64,000 nt of DNA from an uncultured Bacteroidota bacterium (GCA_903847205.1 CAINDA010000041.1:101097-165096), one strand, 5' to 3'. Shown: positions 52,455-62,438, numbered from the stretch's first letter. Numbers and translations are program-made. The notes: generated from the sequence alone by a model not told the origin.

Positions 52455-55289
52455 ATGAAAATTAAAAATATTCTTCTGTTATCCGCAGTATCATTGTTTA
52501 TTGGAAGTGCTGCATTTTCTCAGACAAAACTTATTGAAAAAATAACCCGTAAAGGAAGTGAACTTGTAATTTCATACGAAAAATATCAACTCTCAAATGG
52601 CCTTACAGTGCTTATTCATGAGGATCACTCCGATCCTATCGTATATGTTGATGTTACTTATCACGTTGGTTCAGCGAGAGAGCAGGAGGGACGTTCAGGC
52701 TTTGCTCACTTCTTTGAACACATGATGTTTCAGGGTTCAGAGCATGTTGCTGACGAACAGCATTTCAAAATTATTAATGAAGCGGGAGGAAATCTGAATG
52801 GCTCTACCACTTCTGATCGAACGAATTATTGGGAAGTTCTTCCATCCAATCAATTGGAAACTGCATTGTGGTTAGAATCCGACAGGATGGGTTTTTTGCT
52901 TGATTCTGTAACGCAGAAAAAATTTGAGGTGCAGCGTTCAACAGTTAAAAATGAGCGCGGTCAGAATTACGACAATCGTCCTTACGGCATTACCGGCGAA
53001 AAAACAGGAGCGTCGCTCTATCCCTCTTCTCATCCTTACTCATGGCAGACGATAGGTTATATTGAAGATTTAAACAGGGTGGATGTAAATGATTTGAAAA
53101 AATTTTTCATGCGCTGGTATGGTCCGAATAATGCTGTGCTCACCGTTTCCGGAGATGTAAGTGCATCTGATGTTGTTAAAATTGCTGAAAAATATTTTGG
53201 AGCAATACCTCGCTGCCCAGAAGTAACTGAACAGTATTTTGCACCTGTTGTTTTGGATAAAGACCGTTATATTTCTTATGAAGATAATATACGCGCACCA
53301 CAGATCAGCTTTACATATCCGACAGTTGCTGCCCGCACTGCTGATGAAGCCCCGCTTTTTGTTTTAGCGGATATATTAGGAGGAAGCAAAACTTCTATCT
53401 TTTATCAAAATTTCGAAAAATCCCAATTGGCTCAGGTTGCTGATGTCAGCCAGCGTTCAAAGGAATTGGGCGGCGAATTGGTAATTACTATCCGCACATT
53501 TCCAGATAAAACTTTATCGCAGATGGATTCACTAGTGCGTGTCTCACTTGACCAATTTGAAAAACGGGGTGTAAAGGATGATGATCTTAAAAAATTTAAT
53601 GCTGGTTACGAAACACACATGGTTAACTCATTATCAAGCGTACAGGGCAAAGGCGGGATGCTTGCATCTTATCAGACTTTTACTGGAAATCCTGGTTTCA
53701 TTACCAAAGAAATTGAAAGTTATAAAAAAGTTTCTAAAGAAGATGTGATAAGAGTGTATAATAAATACATTAAAAATCAGCATGCCGTAATTTTAAGTGT
53801 ATGTCCAAAAGGCAAACCGGAAAGGGCTTCTAAACCGGATAACTTTGTGCCCCAAGTTCGCAATACCAATGCTTCCGAGGCTGCCGAGTATAAAAATTTA
53901 GTTTATAATAAAACAAAAGAAACATTTGACAGATTTAAGAAACCGATACCGGGTTCTGCCCCATTGGTGAGAGCTCCTCCATATTGGACGCAGAATTTCG
54001 AAAATGGATTGAAATTAATCGGTGCCAAAAACGAAGAAGTTCCAAGTGTAACAATTCAGCTGAGTATTGAAGCCGGCCACCGCTTTGAAAGCATTGCAAA
54101 CGCAGGTCTTTCACAGTTACTGACCGGCCTTTTGAACGAATCAACAACGATGCATACTTCGGAGCAGATTGCTGAAAAATTAGAGCGTTTGGGCAGCAGC
54201 GTGAACATCGTTAATAACGGACAGGATATTATTATGTATGTTTCATCTCTCACAAAAAACATTGATTCAACATTAGCCATCGCACAGGAAATGTTATTTC
54301 ATCCGAAATTTGATAAAGAAGATTTTGACCGCATAAAAAAGCAGAACCTCGAATCTATCGCCAATCAGGCAACACAGGCTACTACAATTGCGAATAATGT
54401 TTTTTCAAAATTAATGTTCGGCAGCGGTCATATAATGTCAGTGCCTGCATTGGGAACAAAAGAGTCTGTTAACCCGCTTTCTTTGGAAGATGTAAAAAAA
54501 TATTATAAAGATTATTTTTCTCCTTCCGTTTCATCGGTTGTTGTTGTCGGTGACATAACACAGGAAGCTGTTATTCCTAAACTGGCATTTCTAAAAAGCT
54601 GGCAGGGAAATAAAATAATTCATCCCTCAGAACCAGTTCTGCCATCTATTGCTAAAACAAAAATTTATCTCGTAAATAAAGAAAAAGCACCGCAGTCCGA
54701 AATACGAATAGGTTATATGGCAATGCCTTTTGATGCTGCGGGCGAATATTATAAATCTGGTATTATGAATTATGTATTGGGCGGTAATTTTAACAGCCGT
54801 ATTAATTTGAATTTACGCGAAACCCATGGCTATACTTATGGCGCGCGTTCCAGCTTTGCAGGAAATAAATTTATAGGCCCCTATGCTGCAAGCGCTGGTG
54901 TAAGAGCGAATTCATCCGACAGTTCCTTGATTGAGTTTATGAAAGAAATAAAAAAATATGCTGACAGTGGAATTACACCCGATGAGTTAGCTTATACTAA
55001 AAATTCAATGGGACAAAGCGAAGCCTTAAAGTATGAAACAGCTATGCAGAAAGCAGGTTTTATTAAACGGATTATGGATTATAATTTGGATAAAAATTTT
55101 GTTGATAAACAGAATGAAATTTTAAAATCAATTACAAAGCAGGAAGTAGATGCTCTTGCAAAAAAGAATCTTCCTTACAACAACATGGTAATTTTAGTTG
55201 TAGGCGATAAAGCAAAAATTTATGACGGCTTATCAAAATTGGGTTACGAAATTAGTGAACTCGATACCGATGGAAATCCTTTAAAATAG
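52455..55289 (+). CDS. M16 (pitrilysin-type) zinc metallopeptidase, double domain
   Basis: A 944-residue exported protease; signal peptide ends AAFSQ. The N-terminal M16 module has the inverted zinc motif HFFEH (His85, Glu88, His89) and Glu167 (VKNERGQ), 78 residues later. The C-terminal module (from about residue 500) lacks a zinc motif, as is usual in fused M16 proteins, and has the RINLNLRETHGYTYGARS substrate-binding signature. Function: degradation of peptides in the periplasm. Single gene. Confidence 0.93.
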   Translation: MKIKNILLLSAVSLFIGSAAFSQTKLIEKITRKGSELVISYEKYQLSNGLTVLIHEDHSDPIVYVDVTYHVGSAREQEGRSGFAHFFEHMMFQGSEHVADEQHFKIINEAGGNLNGSTTSDRTNYWEVLPSNQLETALWLESDRMGFLLDSVTQKKFEVQRSTVKNERGQNYDNRPYGITGEKTGASLYPSSHPYSWQTIGYIEDLNRVDVNDLKKFFMRWYGPNNAVLTVSGDVSASDVVKIAEKYFGAIPRCPEVTEQYFAPVVLDKDRYISYEDNIRAPQISFTYPTVAARTADEAPLFVLADILGGSKTSIFYQNFEKSQLAQVADVSQRSKELGGELVITIRTFPDKTLSQMDSLVRVSLDQFEKRGVKDDDLKKFNAGYETHMVNSLSSVQGKGGMLASYQTFTGNPGFITKEIESYKKVSKEDVIRVYNKYIKNQHAVILSVCPKGKPERASKPDNFVPQVRNTNASEAAEYKNLVYNKTKETFDRFKKPIPGSAPLVRAPPYWTQNFENGLKLIGAKNEEVPSVTIQLSIEAGHRFESIANAGLSQLLTGLLNESTTMHTSEQIAEKLERLGSSVNIVNNGQDIIMYVSSLTKNIDSTLAIAQEMLFHPKFDKEDFDRIKKQNLESIANQATQATTIANNVFSKLMFGSGHIMSVPALGTKESVNPLSLEDVKKYYKDYFSPSVSSVVVVGDITQEAVIPKLAFLKSWQGNKIIHPSEPVLPSIAKTKIYLVNKEKAPQSEIRIGYMAMPFDAAGEYYKSGIMNYVLGGNFNSRINLNLRETHGYTYGARSSFAGNKFIGPYAASAGVRANSSDSSLIEFMKEIKKYADSGITPDELAYTKNSMGQSEALKYETAMQKAGFIKRIMDYNLDKNFVDKQNEILKSITKQEVDALAKKNLPYNNMVILVVGDKAKIYDGLSKLGYEISELDTDGNPLK

Positions 55290-55388
55290 TGTTCATATAA
55301 TCAGGAGAAAAAAATCTGCCTTGTTCAATGATATATAAATTTTAGACGAAAATGTTTTTTTATGGAAAAATCTAAAATGAAAAAATCA

Positions 55389-56447
55389 TTACACTCTTAT
55401 TCCTATAAGCAGAATATCATCAACCTGTTCATTATTTCCCTGCCACTTTTTAAGCGTATCTGAAATTATTTTTTTCTGCTCAGTCATTGAATTATTATTC
55501 AATGACTGAAGCATGTCTTTTAATAGACTGGTTTTGAATTTTTTATTATCTGCTCCACCGAATTGATCTGCATAGCCATCGCTGAAAATATAAAAGCAGT
55601 CTCCTTTTTTTAATTGTATGGAATGATTTAAAGGACCTTCAGTGACGATGCTTTCAATTGATCCTACCGTGAGCTTAGAAGCTTTTATAATAGTTAGTTT
55701 GTTTTCTGAAACAATATACAATGGATTATTAGCTCCTGCATATTCAAGAATACCTGTTGTTTTATCGTAAGTACACAATGCCATATCCATCCCGTCTCTG
55801 ATACCACTTCCTTCGTCGCTATGGAGAATTTTTTTAATGATTGTGTTCATCGAATTTAAAATTTTTGAAGGCTGCCTAATACCTAATTCATTTACGGTTT
55901 GATTAATTGCATTGTGTCCGACAATACTCAATAAAGCGCCGGGAACTCCATGACCGGTGCAGTCAATCGCGGCCATAATAATTTTATTATCATGCTGCGA
56001 AATCCAATAAAAATCGCCGCTGACGATATCCTTTGGCCTATACAAAATAAAATGTTCTGGTAAAATAGTATTAATAGTTTCATTTGTCGGCAGTATTGCA
56101 TTTTGTAACCGTTTTGCATAATTAATACTGTCAGTGATGTTTTTGTTTTTTTCTTCAATAATTGCATTCTGCAGTTGCAGCATTTTATTGGTTCGTCTGT
56201 TTAGCTGCAGCAGTTTTATTGCAATCACCGCAATAATAATTATCAGGCCTGTAACAACAAAGTACATATTTCTATGTGAGCTTTTATAACATACTATAGA
56301 ATCATAACCGCTGCCCGAAAGTATCTGCCATGGAGTGTGATGATGAGTAATGGAAGCAAGCGAGTCTTGTGTGAATGGCTCGGCTTGAATGGTTAATGCC
56401 GGGATAATAAAAATAAATAGATAAATCAGTACTTTAAAAGTTTTCAT
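55389..56447 (-). CDS. Membrane-bound SpoIIE/PP2C-family phosphatase
   Basis: A 352-residue protein from the ATG at 56447 (a signal-like segment, about 1-25, and a transmembrane helix at about 55-75), then a coiled linker (RRTNKMLQLQNAIIEEKNKN) and a SpoIIE phosphatase domain. The metal-binding motifs DIVSGDFYW, AAIDCTGHGVPGALLS and FSDGYADQFGG are all present. It would dephosphorylate a STAS-domain antagonist and so release a sigma factor or other partner. The STAS protein at 18993 is a candidate, by inference only. A longer frame runs to 56999 but lies antisense to the radical SAM gene. Confidence 0.88.
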   Translation of the reverse strand: MKTFKVLIYLFIFIIPALTIQAEPFTQDSLASITHHHTPWQILSGSGYDSIVCYKSSHRNMYFVVTGLIIIIAVIAIKLLQLNRRTNKMLQLQNAIIEEKNKNITDSINYAKRLQNAILPTNETINTILPEHFILYRPKDIVSGDFYWISQHDNKIIMAAIDCTGHGVPGALLSIVGHNAINQTVNELGIRQPSKILNSMNTIIKKILHSDEGSGIRDGMDMALCTYDKTTGILEYAGANNPLYIVSENKLTIIKASKLTVGSIESIVTEGPLNHSIQLKKGDCFYIFSDGYADQFGGADNKKFKTSLLKDMLQSLNNNSMTEQKKIISDTLKKWQGNNEQVDDILLIGIRV

Positions 56448-56568
56448 GTTTTTTCTTTTGGATACAATTTTAAAATGGGCAGAATCGAAGCAATTATATT
56501 TTATGTTTTTTGTAAAGATATAATTTTCCTGAAAATATTTTTCGCTTTTTATTTCATCGTGTATTTTG

Positions 56569-56576
56569 TATCTTTG
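56569..56576 (+). promoter_or_regulatory. Promoter -7 element (TATCTTTG) near the radical SAM start
   Basis: Exact TAnnTTTG match whose last base is four bases before the ATG at 56580, so a transcript would have almost no leader. Confidence 0.5.
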
Positions 56577-56579
56577 AGT

Positions 56580-57656
56580 ATGAAGGAGGATGAAGAAAAA
56601 ACAAGCTATTTTAAGGGGAGAGGCGCGCAGATTAATACTTTCAATAAGTTTTCGAAAAACCATTATGAAGAAGAATTCCAGGAAATTTTTGACGAGCCGC
56701 TGCTGAGTGATGAAAAAACGCAGCTGCTTTTCGAACACCCTAAAAAGATAATTAACATTGTAAAAAGCCCAGATGTTTTTTCGAGATATTCTATGAATCC
56801 CTATCAGGGATGTGAACATGGATGTATTTATTGTTATGCGCGTAATACCCATGAATACTGGGGATACAGCGCTGGTTTGGATTTTGAACGCAAAATTATT
56901 GCCAAGCCGAATGCACCTGAACTGCTGGAAAAACAATTGATGAATAAAAATTGGATTCCTGCACCCATAATGTTTTCGGGCAATACAGACTGTTATCAAC
57001 CCATTGAACGCAAGCTGAAAATTACAAGACAGATGCTTGAGGTGCTTTTAAAATTCCGCCATCCGGTTGGCATGATCACTAAAAATAATTTAATCCTCCG
57101 TGATATTGATATCCTGCAGGAAATGGCCAAATTAAAATTAGTGCATGTAATGGTTTCTGTTACCACCCTGCGCGAAGACTTACGTTTGCTAATGGAACCT
57201 CGCACAGTCACAGCGAAAAACAGGCTTAAAGTTATTGAGCAATTGAACAAAGCCGGAATTCCTGCAGGTATTATGGCAGCACCTATAATTCCCGGATTAA
57301 ACAGTAATGAAATTCCTGAGTTGATTAGAGTTGCTGCGGAACACGGAGCAGTTGCAGCTGGTTACCAAATTGTACGTTTGAATGGTTCTGTAAAAGATAT
57401 TTTTACTAATTGGATTTATAAAAATTTTCCTGATGCAGCAGAAAAAGTATTGAATCAGACTGCTGAAGTACATGGAGGAAAAGTAGGCGACAGCCGATTC
57501 TTCAAACGAATGAGCGGGGAGGGAAAAATTGCGGAATCAATTAAGCAGTTGTTTGAAATGGCTGTAAAGAGGCATCTTTCAGGCCGTGACAGATTTGAAT
57601 TTGATTTAACAGCTTTTCAAAGGCCCGGCGAAAATAAGCAGATGGAATTATTTTAA
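56580..57656 (+). CDS. PA0069/Rv2578c-family radical SAM protein
   Basis: A 358-residue protein with the radical SAM cluster motif CEHGCIYC (Cys78, Cys82, Cys85) in NPYQGCEHGCIYCYARNTHEYW, the family signature. FSGNTDCYQPIE follows, also typical. The group is related to spore photoproduct lyase but has no proven function. The ATG at 56580 starts at the family's usual position before KGRGAQIN; the frame reaches 56475, but that part is not family-like. It ends within the convergent acetyltransferase gene (9-nt overlap). Confidence 0.9.
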   Translation: MKEDEEKTSYFKGRGAQINTFNKFSKNHYEEEFQEIFDEPLLSDEKTQLLFEHPKKIINIVKSPDVFSRYSMNPYQGCEHGCIYCYARNTHEYWGYSAGLDFERKIIAKPNAPELLEKQLMNKNWIPAPIMFSGNTDCYQPIERKLKITRQMLEVLLKFRHPVGMITKNNLILRDIDILQEMAKLKLVHVMVSVTTLREDLRLLMEPRTVTAKNRLKVIEQLNKAGIPAGIMAAPIIPGLNSNEIPELIRVAAEHGAVAAGYQIVRLNGSVKDIFTNWIYKNFPDAAEKVLNQTAEVHGGKVGDSRFFKRMSGEGKIAESIKQLFEMAVKRHLSGRDRFEFDLTAFQRPGENKQMELF

Positions 57657-58154
57657 AGTGTATTTTTCTGCCGGATCATGACAGCACATTTCAACAGATA
57701 AATATTTCATTCCTATTTTTTTTAAAACATTTATTGAAGCTTTATTTTCTTTAGCGGCTCGGGCAATAATGTTTTTTAATTTCAAAATATTAATTCCGTA
57801 ATCAATCACTGCTTTTGCAGATTCCACTGCATATCCCTTATTCCAGTGCTTTTTGAAAAAACGATAACCCAAATCTACTTCATCTTGTTCTGCTTGATAT
57901 TTTAATCCGCACCATCCGATAAACTCATCATCAGCTTTTAAGTGAACAGCCCAGCGTCCCATTTCATTTAAATACTGCGGAAAAATAATATCAATTAAAA
58001 TACGCTTTGAATCTTCAAGATCTTTTACCGCACCATCTCCAGTATAACGTGTTACCTCAGGATCGCTGTTCAAATCAATTAATAATTGTGCATCTTCAAG
58101 AGTCAATTCACGCAGGTATAAACGTTTTGTTGACAGGATTATATTATTTTTCAT
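57648..58154 (-). CDS. GNAT acetyltransferase (RimJ/RimL-like)
   Basis: A 168-residue GNAT enzyme from the ATG at 58154. It starts with ILSTKRLYLRELTLEDAQLLIDLNSDPEV, has VDLGYRFFKKHWNKGYAVESAKAVIDYG as the acetyl-CoA loop, and KENKASINVLKKIGM as motif B. It is the third such gene in the window. It lies 37 nt downstream of icmF and probably shares its transcript. Confidence 0.88.
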   Translation of the reverse strand: MKNNIILSTKRLYLRELTLEDAQLLIDLNSDPEVTRYTGDGAVKDLEDSKRILIDIIFPQYLNEMGRWAVHLKADDEFIGWCGLKYQAEQDEVDLGYRFFKKHWNKGYAVESAKAVIDYGINILKLKNIIARAAKENKASINVLKKIGMKYLSVEMCCHDPAEKYTLK

Positions 58155-58191
58155 TGAATTTGAAAGATTATAAATACTTAAAATTCGCAGT

Positions 58192-61100
58192 CTACATATT
58201 TCTTCTATACTGCCCGCCAACTTCAAATAGTGCATTCGTAATCTGTCCTAAAGAGCAGTATTTAGTTGTTTCCATTAAACCTTCAAATATATTTTTATTT
58301 TGAACTGCGAGAGTCTGCAATTCACGCAGCAGGGCAGGGGCTTTATCAGCCTGTGTTTTGTGGAGTTCAGCAAGCATAGAAATCTGATACTGCTTTTCTT
58401 CTTCTGTTGCACGGATCACTTCTTTAGGAAGTATTGTTGGAGAACCTTTTGATGAAAGAAAAGTGTTTACCCCTATAATAGGGTATTCCCCGGTGTGTTT
58501 TAAAGTTTCATAGTATAAACTTTCTTCTTGTATTTGTCCGCGCTGATACATTGTTTCCATTGCACCTAAAACTCCTCCGCGTTCGTTGATGCGCTCAAAC
58601 TCAACTAATACAGCCTCTTCAACAATATCAGTTAATTCTTCAATTATAAATGAACCTTGCAGAGGATTCTCATTTTTTGCCAAACCTAATTCACGGTTAA
58701 TGATTAATTGAATTGCCATTGCTCTTCTCACCGATTCTTCAGTAGGCGTTGTAATAGCCTCGTCATATGCATTTGTGTGAAGCGAATTACAGTTGTCATA
58801 AATTGCATAGAGTGCCTGAAGCGTTGTGCGAATATCATTAAAATCGATTTCCTGAGCATGAAGCGAGCGGCCGGATGTTTGAATGTGATACTTCAGCATC
58901 TGCGAACGTTCGTCTGCATTGTATTTCAGCTTCATCGCTTTTGCCCATATCCGGCGGGCTACACGGCCTATAACAGAATATTCAGGATCAATTCCGTTGC
59001 TGAAAAAGAAAGATAAATTTGGTGCAAATTTATTAATATCCATACCGCGGCTTACATAATATTCAACGTATGTAAATCCGTTAGATAAAGTTAACGCAAG
59101 CTGTGTGATAGGATTGGCGCCTGCTTCAGCAATATGATAACCCGAAATAGAAACTGAATAAAAGTTGCGTATATTTTTTAAAATAAAATATTCCTGCATG
59201 TCGCCCATCAAACGAAGCGCAAATTCAGTAGAAAAAATACATGTATTCTGTGCCTGGTCTTCTTTTAAAATATCTGCCTGAACTGTACCGCGGACAGTAT
59301 TGAGTGTTTCAGATTTTATTTTTCCATATACATCTTTTGGCAGCACCTGGTCGCCTGTAACACCTAATAATAAAAGGCCTAATCCGTTGTTTCCTTTTGG
59401 AAGCTCTCCCTGGTAACTTGGGCGTTTAACATTTTTGCCCTTGTAAATAGTTTCGATTTTTTTTAAAACTTCATCTTCTAAACCATTTTTTTTAATGTAG
59501 ATTTCGCATTGCTGATCAATAGCAGCATTCATAAAAAATCCTGTTAGGATTGCTGCAGGACCGTTAATAGTCATGCTTACCGATGTTTTTGGATCTGTAA
59601 GATTTAAGCCGCTGTATAATTTTTTTGCATCATCTAAACAGCAGATTGAAACACCGGAGTTGCCTATCTTTCCATAAATATCAGGACGATGATCGGGATT
59701 CTGCCCGTACAGTGTAACACTGTCAAATGCTGTACTAAGGCGGTGTGCAGGCATTCCCAAACTTACATAATGAAAACGCCTGTTGGTGCGTTCCGGTCCT
59801 CCTTCACCTGCAAACATTCGTGTTGGGTCTTCACCTTCGCGCTTGAAAGGAAATACGCCGGCGGTATATGGAAATTCACCCGGCACATTTTCCTGCAGGT
59901 TCCATTTTAAAATATCTCCCCATGCTTCATAACGCGGGGTCGAAATCTTTGGAATCTGCGTGTGAGAAAGGGATTCGTAATGTGTTTTAATTTTCACTTC
60001 TTTACCGCGGACTTTATAAATAAAATTTTCATTTTTATATTCCTGTACTTTTTCTTTCCAGCCTTCAAGTATTTTTTTGTTTCTTCCGTCAAAACTCAAT
60101 TCAATTTCTTTATATAATTTTTCTAAAGAATCAATTAAATTTGAATCTGAAGATTTTTCAAAACCTGTCAGGTTTCTAGCACTGTCAATTGTTTTATGAA
60201 TAGAAAATAATTTCTGGGCAATTTCTTTCTGTTCATTCACCCATTTATCATAAGCACGGTTGCTTTCTGCAATCTCCGACAAATAGCGGGTTCTGTGAGG
60301 AGGAATGATGTAAAGTTTTTCACTCATCTCGTCCGTAATTGCAAAATTCGATTGAAGTGCAGCACCGGTTTTCTCCGCCAGTTTATTCATTACACTTTTG
60401 TAAAGTTTGTTCATGCCCGGGTCATTGAATTGCGATGCAATAGTGCCGTAAACGGGTATTGTATCATCATCAGTATCCCACAATTGATGATTGCGCTTGT
60501 ATTGTTTTTTTACATCACGCAGTGCATCTAAAGCTCCCCGTTTATCAAATTTATTAAGTGCAATTATATCAGCGAAATCAAGCATGTCAATTTTCTCAAG
60601 CTGAGTGGCTGCGCCGTATTCTGGCGTCATCACATATAAACTCATATCACAATGTTCTGTGATTTCTGTATCACTCTGCCCTATGCCGGATGTTTCTAAA
60701 ATAATTAAATCATAGCTGGCAGCTTTAACAATTTCAACTGCTTCTTTCACATACTTTGATAATGCTAAATTACTCTGCCTCGTTGCAAGCGAACGCATAT
60801 ATACACGCGGATTTTTTATCGCGTTCATACGGATACGGTCGCCTAGCAAAGCGCCTCCAGTTTTACGTTTCGAAGGATCAACAGAAATGATCGCAATAGT
60901 TTTATCTTTAAAATCAATCAAAAATCTTCTTACAAGTTCATCAACCAAACTTGATTTGCCGGAACCGCCGGTACCGGTGATACCAAGCACAGGGACTACT
61001 TTCGCTTTAATAGTTTCTTCAATTGCAGCACTGAATTTTGAAAATTCATTTGGGAAATTTTCAGCAGCTGATATCAATCTTGCAATTGATTTTACATCTT

Positions 61101-61581
61101 TATTTTTTAACTGCTTTACTTCGCCGTTCAGGTTTGCACCTGTAGGAAAATCACATTTAGAAAGCATATCATTAATCATTCCCTGCAGACCCATTGTGCG
61201 TCCGTCATCGGGAGAATAAATGCGTGTGATGCCGTACTGCTGCAGTATTTCAATTTCAGAAGGCAGAATAGTTCCTCCTCCTCCGCCGAATATTTTAATA
61301 TTACCGCATCCTTTTTCCTGAAGCAGATCATACATATATTTAAAAAATTCCATGTGCCCTCCTTGGTAGGAAGTAAGGGCAATAGCGTTGGCGTCTTCCT
61401 GAATAGCGCAGTCAACAATCTCCTGTGCGCTTCTGTCGTGTCCAAGATGAATTACCTCTGCGCCGCTGCTTTGAATTATCCTGCGCATAATATTAATAGC
61501 AGCATCATGTCCGTCAAATAAAGAAGTAGAAGTTACAATCCTGATTTTATTCTTTGCTTTATAGGGTTCTGTTTTTATCAT
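58192..61581 (-). CDS. icmF: Fused isobutyryl-CoA mutase IcmF
   Basis: Adenosylcobalamin enzyme that interconverts isobutyryl- and n-butyryl-CoA. The 1129-residue fusion has a B12-binding domain (1-140) with the cobalt ligand His25 in [10 protein letters not shown]; a MeaI-type GTPase chaperone (about 190-420) with P-loop GTGGSGKS (203-210), ETSGIGQSD and NKFD; and the mutase barrel (about 560-1129). [18 protein letters not shown] contains the Phe (not Tyr) at the substrate position typical of IcmF, as opposed to methylmalonyl-CoA mutase. An in-frame half palindrome encodes NLTGFEK (469-476) in the linker between GTPase and mutase. It could take part in valine degradation with the E1 at 22.6 kb. 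Confidence 0.92.
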   Translation of the reverse strand: MIKTEPYKAKNKIRIVTSTSLFDGHDAAINIMRRIIQSSGAEVIHLGHDRSAQEIVDCAIQEDANAIALTSYQGGHMEFFKYMYDLLQEKGCGNIKIFGGGGGTILPSEIEILQQYGITRIYSPDDGRTMGLQGMINDMLSKCDFPTGANLNGEVKQLKNKDVKSIARLISAAENFPNEFSKFSAAIEETIKAKVVPVLGITGTGGSGKSSLVDELVRRFLIDFKDKTIAIISVDPSKRKTGGALLGDRIRMNAIKNPRVYMRSLATRQSNLALSKYVKEAVEIVKAASYDLIILETSGIGQSDTEITEHCDMSLYVMTPEYGAATQLEKIDMLDFADIIALNKFDKRGALDALRDVKKQYKRNHQLWDTDDDTIPVYGTIASQFNDPGMNKLYKSVMNKLAEKTGAALQSNFAITDEMSEKLYIIPPHRTRYLSEIAESNRAYDKWVNEQKEIAQKLFSIHKTIDSARNLTGFEKSSDSNLIDSLEKLYKEIELSFDGRNKKILEGWKEKVQEYKNENFIYKVRGKEVKIKTHYESLSHTQIPKISTPRYEAWGDILKWNLQENVPGEFPYTAGVFPFKREGEDPTRMFAGEGGPERTNRRFHYVSLGMPAHRLSTAFDSVTLYGQNPDHRPDIYGKIGNSGVSICCLDDAKKLYSGLNLTDPKTSVSMTINGPAAILTGFFMNAAIDQQCEIYIKKNGLEDEVLKKIETIYKGKNVKRPSYQGELPKGNNGLGLLLLGVTGDQVLPKDVYGKIKSETLNTVRGTVQADILKEDQAQNTCIFSTEFALRLMGDMQEYFILKNIRNFYSVSISGYHIAEAGANPITQLALTLSNGFTYVEYYVSRGMDINKFAPNLSFFFSNGIDPEYSVIGRVARRIWAKAMKLKYNADERSQMLKYHIQTSGRSLHAQEIDFNDIRTTLQALYAIYDNCNSLHTNAYDEAITTPTEESVRRAMAIQLIINRELGLAKNENPLQGSFIIEELTDIVEEAVLVEFERINERGGVLGAMETMYQRGQIQEESLYYETLKHTGEYPIIGVNTFLSSKGSPTILPKEVIRATEEEKQYQISMLAELHKTQADKAPALLRELQTLAVQNKNIFEGLMETTKYCSLGQITNALFEVGGQYRRNM
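60156..60175 (-). repeat. Half copy of the ACCTGTCAGG palindrome inside icmF
   Basis: ACCTGACAGGTTTTGAAA on the minus strand is identical to part of the pgm terminator palindrome (12173-12205). It is in frame and encodes NLTGFEK in the interdomain linker. Confidence 0.75.
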
Positions 61582-61673
61582 AATCGTAGTAGGTTTGAGG
61601 TATCAGGCTATTCTTGATTTTTATGACACCGTAAATAGCTTCAATTCTGAAAAGTTGGTTTTCAGCCGGGGCG

Positions 61674-61705
61674 CAAATTTAACTTTATAGAGCCATTTTA
61701 CCAAA
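61674..61705 (-). promoter_or_regulatory. icmF promoter (TTTG-N20-TAAATTTG)
   Basis: On the minus strand TAAATTTG (61681-61674) is an exact -7 element followed by C, and TTTG (61705-61702) lies 20 nt upstream, matching the -33 element. The leader to the icmF ATG is about 85 nt. Confidence 0.7.
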
Positions 61706-61925
61706 TTGCATGTTCTAATTACATAATACCTTCCATTGTATGAATGTTTTTTAGCCATGAATCCTTATATTTTGATAAAGACTCTCCTTATTTGAGTTAT
61801 GGATGATAGGTTTTGCCTCTTGAATCATAATATCCTCAGCAATAATCTCTCTCTCTTTGCATCAAATATAAAAGGCTTTGCCTTATAAATGGTGAACTAT
61901 ATGGCTTGAATAAAAGGCTTTGCTT

Positions 61926-62065
61926 CGTGAATGATCATTCACGTCACCAGAATGATCATTCACATCATCAGAATGATCATTGACATCATCAGAATGATCA
62001 TTCAAGTCATCAGAATGATCATTCCCGCCTTTTGAATGATCATTCCCATCATTTGAATGATTATA
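61926..62065. repeat. Seven-copy GAATGATCATTC array, exact 21-bp period
   Basis: The TGATCA core starts at 61933, 61954, 61975, 61996, 62017, 62038 and (degenerate TGATTA) 62059, always 21 bp apart. Each unit is a 12-bp palindrome plus a ~9-bp spacer such as ACATCATCA. The array is upstream of the adhesin operon and in the icmF divergent region. Just before it, AAAAGGCTTTGC occurs twice 42 bp apart (61871, 61913). Confidence 0.9.
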
Positions 62066-62232
62066 TTGGTTATAATGAAGGTTTTCATCAATGAAATGAG
62101 AAAAATTGGAGATAATCTTCTTCTTCAAATGTTAAAATCTGTTTATCTATATAAATGCGCAGATTACAAACCCAAAACAGCATAATACAAAATGCCTGTT
62201 TTAAATTCCATTATTCTAATTACATTTACTGC

Positions 62233-62264
62233 GTAAGTATTTTTACTTAGGAAATAATACTTAC
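62233..62264. promoter_or_regulatory. Dyad upstream of the adhesin operon
   Basis: GTAAGTATT (62233-62241) and AATACTTAC (62256-62264) are perfect inverted arms with 14-nt spacing, and a third TACTTA lies between. It is 20 nt before the TAACTTTG at 62284, where a regulator would bind. Could alternatively be a weak hairpin. Confidence 0.45.
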
Positions 62265-62283
62265 CCAATCTAAAATTAGTGCG

Positions 62284-62291
62284 TAACTTTG
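62284..62291 (+). promoter_or_regulatory. Promoter -7 element (TAACTTTG) for the adhesin operon
   Basis: Exact TAnnTTTG match about 150 nt before the ATG at 62439. No good -33 element is present. Confidence 0.4.
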
Positions 62292-62438
62292 TCTTTGATT
62301 ATTGCGTATTCGTGGCATTAGATTATAGATATAAAGGTTGATTTTGTTTTTTTTTGCAGTGTGTAAATGGTGAATAAGAGCTTGATAGTTAGTTCGATTT
62401 AAGTAATTTAGTTAAAGCAGTTCTAAGGATTGTTCGTT

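Larger units (their letters stand above)
61582..62438. other. 857-nt intergenic region before the adhesin operon
   Basis: From left to right: the icmF promoter (61674-61705), AT-rich sequence, GGCTTTGCCT-like short repeats (61809, 61873, 61915), the palindrome array (61926-62065), a dyad (62233-62264) and a TAACTTTG (62284-62291). No gene is supported. One frame of 81 codons across the array exists only because the period is a multiple of three. Confidence 0.65.

Noticed and set aside
56448..56999. N-terminal extension of the SpoIIE phosphatase frame
   Set aside because: It is antisense to the radical SAM gene, has no domain, and the ATG at 56447 begins a signal-like segment.
61883..62128. 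Minus-strand frame with heptad repeat NDHSDDV across the 61.9-kb array
   Set aside because: The period of 21 bp keeps any frame open. The peptide has no family match or export signal, and the repeat is palindromic DNA, which explains the pattern without coding.
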